From positions 1 to 9,771 of the forward strand of contig CAMZMA010000156.1 of NCBI GenBank assembly GCA_947311815.1: DNA of 9,771 nt. The letters are read 5' to 3'. Positions 6,087-9,771 of this stretch are shown here, piece by piece. The notes below the pieces were generated by a model. It saw nothing but the letters and a program-made list of their open reading frames with translations, had not been told where the DNA came from and ran no database searches. The translations under genes were made by a program, and so were the position numbers. Source of the stretch: an uncultured Flavobacteriaceae bacterium. Its GTDB lineage: Bacteria; Bacteroidota; Bacteroidia; Flavobacteriales; Flavobacteriaceae. Positions within the stretch are counted from its first letter, which is position 1; each line of letters begins with the position of its first letter.

Positions 6087-7262
6087 TTAAATCCTTTCAA
6101 TAACCATGGCACTTGCACCGCCACCACCATTACAAATAGCAGCAGCACCAATTTTAGCATTGTTTTGCTTTAAGATAGATGTTAATGCGATGATAATTCT
6201 CGCTCCAGAAACTCCTAAAGGATGCCCTAAAGAAACGGCGCCACCATTTACATTTACTTTATCTTCTGACAATCCTAAGATTTTCATATTTGCCAAACCA
6301 ACCACAGCAAAAGCTTCATTTAATTCAAAATAATCAACATCATCAATAGAAATATTTGCTTTTGTAAGTGCTTTAGGTAAAGCCTTTGCAGGAGCTGTGG
6401 TAAACCAATTAGGCTCGTGAGCAGCATCTGCATACCCTTTAATTTTTGCTAAAGGTGTTAGGTTTAGTTCTTTTGCTTTGTCAGCAGACATTAAAATTAA
6501 AGCAGCACCACCATCATTTATGGTTGAAGCATTTGCAGCAGTCACCGTTCCGTCTTTTGTGAAAGCTGCACGTAAAGCAGGAATTTTATCCATTTTTACG
6601 TTTTTGTATTCTTCATCTTCAGAAAAAATAATAGGTTCTCCACGTCTTTGAGGAATTTCTACAGGAACAACCTCATCATTGTATTTTCCATCTGCCCAAG
6701 CCTTCGCAGAACGATTGTAAGATTCAATCGCAATTCTATCTTGGTCTTCACGAGAAAAATTGAATTCAGCCGCACATTCATCAGCGCAAACACCCATTGC
6801 AACTTGCTCATAAGCATCTACCAAACCGTCTTTTTGCATACCGTCTTCCATTTTTATTGGACCGAATTTATTTCCTTTTCTGGCGTGATGATAGTGAGGA
6901 ATTGAACTCATGTTCTCCATTCCACCAGCAACCACAACATCGGCATCACCTAAAGCAATGGTTTGTGCAGCCAACATAATCGCTTTCATGCCAGAAGAAC
7001 AAACTTTATTTACCGTTGTACAAGGTACTGTATTTGGGATGCCCGCAAATATAGCCGCTTGTCGTGCAGGCGCTTGACCAACACCAGCAGAAACTACATT
7101 GCCCATAAAAACTTCTTCGACCAAATTAGGATTTAGATTTATTTTTTCTAAAGCTCCTTTTATGGCAACCGCTCCTAATTTTGGGGCAGGTATTGAAGAT
7201 AAACTTCCTAAAAAACTACCAATTGGTGTTCTTGCAACCGATACGATAACGACTTCTTTCAT
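6087..7262 (-). CDS. acetyl-CoA C-acyltransferase (thiolase)
   Basis: A 391-residue thiolase, full family length. It condenses two acetyl-CoA to acetoacetyl-CoA or cleaves 3-ketoacyl-CoA in beta-oxidation. All catalytic marks are present: nucleophile Cys88 in VNKVCSSGMK, the DGTVTAANAS stretch (237-246), NEAFAV (315-320), the active-site His347 in GHPLG and the second Cys377 in CNGGGGAS. The VNKVCSSGMK and CNGGGGAS forms resemble biosynthetic acetoacetyl-CoA thiolases. Substrate length cannot be settled from sequence, so I give no symbol. No hydratase/dehydrogenase partner lies next to it. It is divergent from the pgpH-like gene. A near-consensus -7 element on the minus strand (TATTTTCG, 7304 down to 7297) is a weak promoter candidate. 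The start codon places the first beta-strand EVVIVSVARTPIG immediately at the N terminus, as usual. Confidence 0.95.
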   Translation of the reverse strand: MKEVVIVSVARTPIGSFLGSLSSIPAPKLGAVAIKGALEKINLNPNLVEEVFMGNVVSAGVGQAPARQAAIFAGIPNTVPCTTVNKVCSSGMKAIMLAAQTIALGDADVVVAGGMENMSSIPHYHHARKGNKFGPIKMEDGMQKDGLVDAYEQVAMGVCADECAAEFNFSREDQDRIAIESYNRSAKAWADGKYNDEVVPVEIPQRRGEPIIFSEDEEYKNVKMDKIPALRAAFTKDGTVTAANASTINDGGAALILMSADKAKELNLTPLAKIKGYADAAHEPNWFTTAPAKALPKALTKANISIDDVDYFELNEAFAVVGLANMKILGLSEDKVNVNGGAVSLGHPLGVSGARIIIALTSILKQNNAKIGAAAICNGGGGASAMVIERI

Positions 7263-7343
7263 GATATTTTGATGTTTTTTTTAATTTTTCTTACTGCGAA
7301 AATACCAATTTTAATCGATTTTTGTTTTATTATTGATCATGAA

Positions 7344-7374
7344 TTTTTAGCCTCCTTTTTTTTGCTTAAATTTG
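7344..7374 (+). promoter_or_regulatory. promoter of the pgpH-like gene
   Basis: TAAATTTG at 7367-7374 is an exact match to the Bacteroidota -7 consensus TANNTTTG. About 19 bases upstream, at 7344-7348, there is only a T-run where a TTG -33 element would be best. Transcription would start near 7380, giving a leader of about 14 bases before the ATG at 7394. The location in a divergent gap supports the call. Confidence 0.6.
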
Positions 7375-7393
7375 TTGTCGATACAAGCGTCTT

Positions 7394-9457
7394 ATGAGCA
7401 AAATAATTAATAAAATTTACCAAAACAATACCATTTTTTTTAAAGTGATGTTGTTTTTAATCACCACTTTTTTAATTGTTTATTTATTTCCGAAAGGAGG
7501 TCATTTTAAATATGATTTTAGTAAAGGAAAACCTTGGCAATACGCTAATTTGTATGCTCCTTTTGATTTTGCTATTCAAAAAACACCCGAAGAAATTTTA
7601 AAAGAAAAAAATGAAATACAACGCAATTCTAAATTGTTTTTTGAGTATGATAAAGAGGTTGTAGCGAATGTTAAAAAAGATTTTAATACAAAAATAGCGC
7701 TTTTAGAAGCGAATGATTCTGTGTCTGTGTCAGATATTTCTGTTTTAAAAAGAAACGGGAAACGTATTATAAATACCATTTATAAAAAAGGATTTTTAGA
7801 TGATATAAATGCAGGTAAAGTTGATAATAAAAACGAAATTATTGTTTTACGCAAGCTAAATACTATTGAAAATATTAATTGCAATCAATTATTATCTTCT
7901 AATGATGTTTTTCAAATTATTTCGAATAATATTGGCGACTCTCCTTATACTTTTGGACAAAACGAACTACTAACCATTCTCTCTAGTATTGTAAAACCAA
8001 ATGTAACTTTTGATGCTGTTTTTACTCAAAAAGCTCTTGATGAAGCGTTAAGTGATATTTCTTACACAAAAGGAAAAGTGTCTGACGGTGAGTTGATTAT
8101 GTTAAAAGGAGATATCATAGAAGGGAAAAAATTAGCCATTTTAAAATCATTAAAAACAGAATTTGAATCTAAAGTTTGGACAGAGTCTAACTATAATTGG
8201 ATTGTTTTTGGTTATACCGTATTGGTTTCTTTAGCCTTGTTGATGTTACTGCTTTTTCTTTGGAAAAACAGAACAGAAATCTTTGAAAACAATACCAAAG
8301 TTACCTTTATTTTCTTTAATATTTTCTTAATGGTTTTGGTGCAAACACTTGTTATAAAATACAATTCAGATTATCTTTATATTGTACCTTTAAGTATTTT
8401 GCCAATTGTTTTAAAAGCTTTTTTTGATGCCCGTTTAGGCTTGTTTACACACGTGTTAACCGTATTGCTTTTAGGATTTATTGTACCCAATAGTTTTGAA
8501 TTTATTTACTTACATATAATTGCAGGCATCGTTACTATTTTAACGGTATCAGAATTGTATAAAAGAGCCAATTTGTTTATTTCTATTGGGCAAATTACCT
8601 TAGTATATATGATTACTTATTTTGCGTTTTCTATCATAAAAGAAGGAAATGCATCTCAAATTAATTGGCAATATTTCTTGCTTTTTGCATTTAATGGTTT
8701 GCTTTCTTTTTTATCGGTTTTCTTTATTTATTTTTATGAAAAAGTTTTCGGATTGGTGTCTGACGTTACACTTTTAGAATTATCTAACACCAACACAAAG
8801 TTGTTAAGAGAATTGAATGAAATTGCTCCAGGAACATTTCAACACTCAATGCAAGTGGCAAATTTAGCAGAAGCTGCGGCAAATGAAATTGGTGCAAACT
8901 CAATGTTGGTAAGAACAGGTGCATTGTATCATGATATTGGTAAAATGTTAAATCCGCAGTATTTTATAGAAAACCAATCTACAGGTGTCAATCCGCATAA
9001 CGATTTATCGCCAAGAGATAGTGCTCGTATTATTACAGATCATGTAATTAAGGGGATAGAATTGGCAAAAAAATACAATTTACCAGATAGAATTATCGAT
9101 TTTATTAGAACGCATCATGGTACAAGTTTGGTGTATTATTTTTATATGAAAGAGAAAGAACAAAACCCTGATGAAAAAGTAAATCCGAAAAAGTTTCAAT
9201 ATCAAGGGCCGATTCCTTTTTCTAAAGAAACAGCAATTTTAATGATTGCTGATGCTTCTGAAGCTGCTTCTAAAAGTTTAAAAACACCAACGTCACAATC
9301 TATAAATGATTTGATTGATAAAATTGTTGAGAAGCAAAAAGCTGATAATCAGTTTATAAATTCAGATGTTACTTTTAGAGAAATTGAACAAATAAAAAAG
9401 GTAATCAAAAAGAAGTTGATGAATATGTATCATTTACGTGTAGAATATCCAGAATAG
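7394..9457 (+). CDS. pgpH: PgpH-type membrane HD phosphodiesterase (cyclic di-AMP hydrolase)
   Basis: A 687-residue inner-membrane protein with 7TMR-HD architecture. One N-terminal membrane helix (about 15-33) is followed by a long extracytoplasmic 7TMR-HDED region (about 35-265). A cluster of about seven hydrophobic helices (about 268-290, 302-322, 326-343, 348-364, 369-386, 393-414 and 426-448) leads to a cytoplasmic HD domain (about 470-675). The metal ligands are intact: His484 in GTFQHS, His513-Asp514 in YHDIGK, His550 in ITDHV, His574-His575 in RTHHGT and Asp620 in MIADASEA. In Listeria and other bacteria PgpH hydrolyses cyclic di-AMP to pApA, controlling potassium and osmolyte balance. 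I infer the same here from architecture. The length is close to the 700-720 residues usual in Firmicutes. It has its own promoter and stands alone. The 90 bp that follow carry the tRNA-Ser promoter. Confidence 0.92.
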   Translation: MSKIINKIYQNNTIFFKVMLFLITTFLIVYLFPKGGHFKYDFSKGKPWQYANLYAPFDFAIQKTPEEILKEKNEIQRNSKLFFEYDKEVVANVKKDFNTKIALLEANDSVSVSDISVLKRNGKRIINTIYKKGFLDDINAGKVDNKNEIIVLRKLNTIENINCNQLLSSNDVFQIISNNIGDSPYTFGQNELLTILSSIVKPNVTFDAVFTQKALDEALSDISYTKGKVSDGELIMLKGDIIEGKKLAILKSLKTEFESKVWTESNYNWIVFGYTVLVSLALLMLLLFLWKNRTEIFENNTKVTFIFFNIFLMVLVQTLVIKYNSDYLYIVPLSILPIVLKAFFDARLGLFTHVLTVLLLGFIVPNSFEFIYLHIIAGIVTILTVSELYKRANLFISIGQITLVYMITYFAFSIIKEGNASQINWQYFLLFAFNGLLSFLSVFFIYFYEKVFGLVSDVTLLELSNTNTKLLRELNEIAPGTFQHSMQVANLAEAAANEIGANSMLVRTGALYHDIGKMLNPQYFIENQSTGVNPHNDLSPRDSARIITDHVIKGIELAKKYNLPDRIIDFIRTHHGTSLVYYFYMKEKEQNPDEKVNPKKFQYQGPIPFSKETAILMIADASEAASKSLKTPTSQSINDLIDKIVEKQKADNQFINSDVTFREIEQIKKVIKKKLMNMYHLRVEYPE

Positions 9458-9479
9458 GCGAAATAAATGCATAAATAAC

Positions 9480-9510
9480 TTGCAAAAGTAGTTTTCTAAT
9501 AATACATTTG
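9480..9510 (+). promoter_or_regulatory. promoter of tRNA-Ser
   Basis: TTG at 9480-9482 and TACATTTG at 9503-9510 form a good Bacteroidota promoter (-33 TTG, spacer of 20, -7 TANNTTTG). It starts just after the pgpH-like stop and would begin transcription near 9516, about 30 bases before the mature tRNA. It is the best-matching promoter in the window and probably also reads through the tRNA-Pro-like sequence. Confidence 0.72.
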
Positions 9511-9547
9511 CACTCGCAATTTTTAACTATTTATTAGTTATTGATTA

Positions 9548-9631
9548 GGAGAGGTGCCAGAGTGGTAATGGAGCAGATTGCTAATCTGTCGACGGGTAAC
9601 TGTCGCCAGGGTTCGAGTCCCTGTCTCTCCG
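9548..9631 (+). tRNA. tRNA-Ser (anticodon GCT)
   Basis: A complete 84-base class II tRNA. The acceptor stem pairs 9548-9554 with 9624-9630 (one G-U). The anticodon stem pairs 9573-9577 with 9585-9589, with anticodon GCT at 9580-9582 reading AGC/AGU. The long variable arm has the stem CGAC/GTCG (9590-9593 with 9602-9605). The T arm pairs CAGGG (9607-9611) with CCCTG (9619-9623) around a normal TTCGAGT loop. The discriminator is G9631, as in bacterial tRNA-Ser. CCA is not encoded (CAA follows), so it is added after transcription. Confidence 0.97.
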
Positions 9632-9639
9632 CAAAAAAG

Positions 9640-9657
9640 AGAAATCAAACGATTTCT
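9640..9657 (+). other. hairpin between the two tRNA sequences
   Basis: AGAAATC (9640-9646) and GATTTCT (9651-9657) form a perfect 7-bp stem with loop AAAC. No T-run follows, so it is not a standard terminator. It could be a processing hairpin for the tRNA transcript or could arise by chance. Confidence 0.45.
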
Positions 9658-9672
9658 TGAAGATGATCAATT

Positions 9673-9750
9673 CGGGGTGTAGCGTAGCCCGGTCATCGCG
9701 CCTCGTTTGGGACGAGGAGGTCGTCACGCTTTGAGGCGTGACCACCCAAA
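9673..9750 (+). tRNA. tRNA-Pro (TGG)-like sequence with aberrant T arm and acceptor end; possible tRNA pseudogene
   Basis: The 5' part is a textbook tRNA-Pro: acceptor strand CGGGGTG (9673-9679), D arm with GG in its loop, anticodon stem CCTCG/CGAGG (9701-9705 with 9713-9717), anticodon TGG at 9708-9710 and variable loop AGGTC. After that it departs from the norm. Where a 5-bp T stem with a 7-base TTCRANY loop should stand there is a perfect 7-bp stem (GTCACGC 9723-9729 with GCGTGAC 9736-9742) and a 6-base loop TTTGAG. The 3' acceptor strand reads CACCCAA instead of CACCCCG. Only five acceptor pairs remain, with C-A at 1-72 and G-A at 2-71. Loss of G72 and of the T-loop C56 that pairs with D-loop G19 should damage ProRS recognition and folding. 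It is either a tRNA relic, such as the border of an inserted element, or a pseudogene. A functional odd tRNA seems least likely. Confidence 0.55.
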
Positions 9751-9760
9751 GTAAAATAAT

Positions 9761-9771
9761 ATGGCGTATAA
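9761..9771 (+). CDS. possible start of a gene cut by the window end
   Basis: An ATG GCG TAT frame opens 10 bases after the tRNA-Pro-like sequence. An in-frame TAA at 9752-9754 and the A-rich stretch AAAGTAAAATAAT lie before it, which is the kind of leader flavobacterial genes use instead of a Shine-Dalgarno site. Only three full codons are visible, so neither the product nor the reality of the gene can be judged. Confidence 0.25.

Noticed and set aside
6648..6905. Plus-strand frames inside the thiolase gene (also 6106-6333 and 6797-6979)
   Set aside because: They are antisense shadows of a fully intact thiolase, with no family resemblance and unlikely composition.
9640..9657. Rho-independent terminator after tRNA-Ser
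   Set aside because: The stem is A+T-rich and followed by TTGAAGATG rather than a T-run.
9723..9742. Intron inside the tRNA-Pro
   Set aside because: Bacterial tRNA introns are much longer and normally sit in the anticodon region. Removing this segment does not restore a T arm or the acceptor end.
1..9771. CRISPR array, insertion sequence or defence island
   Set aside because: I found no regularly spaced repeats, no transposase or integrase frame, and no defence-type domain. All long frames belong to recognisable housekeeping families.

Overview
The window looks like ordinary chromosome from a member of the Bacteroidota, most likely a Flavobacteriaceae bacterium. The evidence is a strongly A+T-rich composition, TANNTTTG-type -7 promoter elements, A-rich sequence rather than Shine-Dalgarno motifs ahead of start codons, and protein sequences typical of flavobacteria (DnaA, a PgpH-type HD phosphodiesterase, a short RsmI-like methyltransferase). 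I cannot name the genus.

Layout. Positions 1-2468 (+) hold a tightly packed operon fragment: the reductase end of ribD (cut by the window edge), a YihX-like HAD phosphatase, an EamA-family membrane transporter and a YigZ/IMPACT-family protein. Neighbouring genes overlap or abut by a few bases. A YbgC-like thioesterase (2461-2862, -) converges on this operon with an 8 bp overlap and is divergent from dnaA (3018-4445, +). The 155 bp between them contains a perfect DnaA-box match lying on a possible dnaA promoter. After dnaA come an RsmI-like SAM methyltransferase (4515-5219, +), then on the minus strand a YkfC-like NlpC/P60 peptidase (5223-5993) and an acetyl-CoA acyltransferase (6087-7262). 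Divergent from the thiolase is a PgpH-type membrane HD phosphodiesterase (7394-9457, +), predicted to degrade cyclic di-AMP.

The right edge holds a well-formed tRNA-Ser(GCT) with its own promoter, a small intergenic hairpin, and a tRNA-Pro(TGG)-like sequence. The 5' two thirds of the latter are canonical, but its T arm and acceptor end are not. A possible new reading frame starts 10-11 bases later and is cut by the window end.

Most genes are conserved housekeeping functions: riboflavin synthesis, replication initiation, fatty-acid/acetyl-CoA metabolism, muropeptide recycling, nucleotide second-messenger turnover and translation. I see no CRISPR array, transposase or defence system. The most unusual signal is the aberrant tRNA-Pro at the right edge, which may mark the border of an inserted element or be a tRNA pseudogene.
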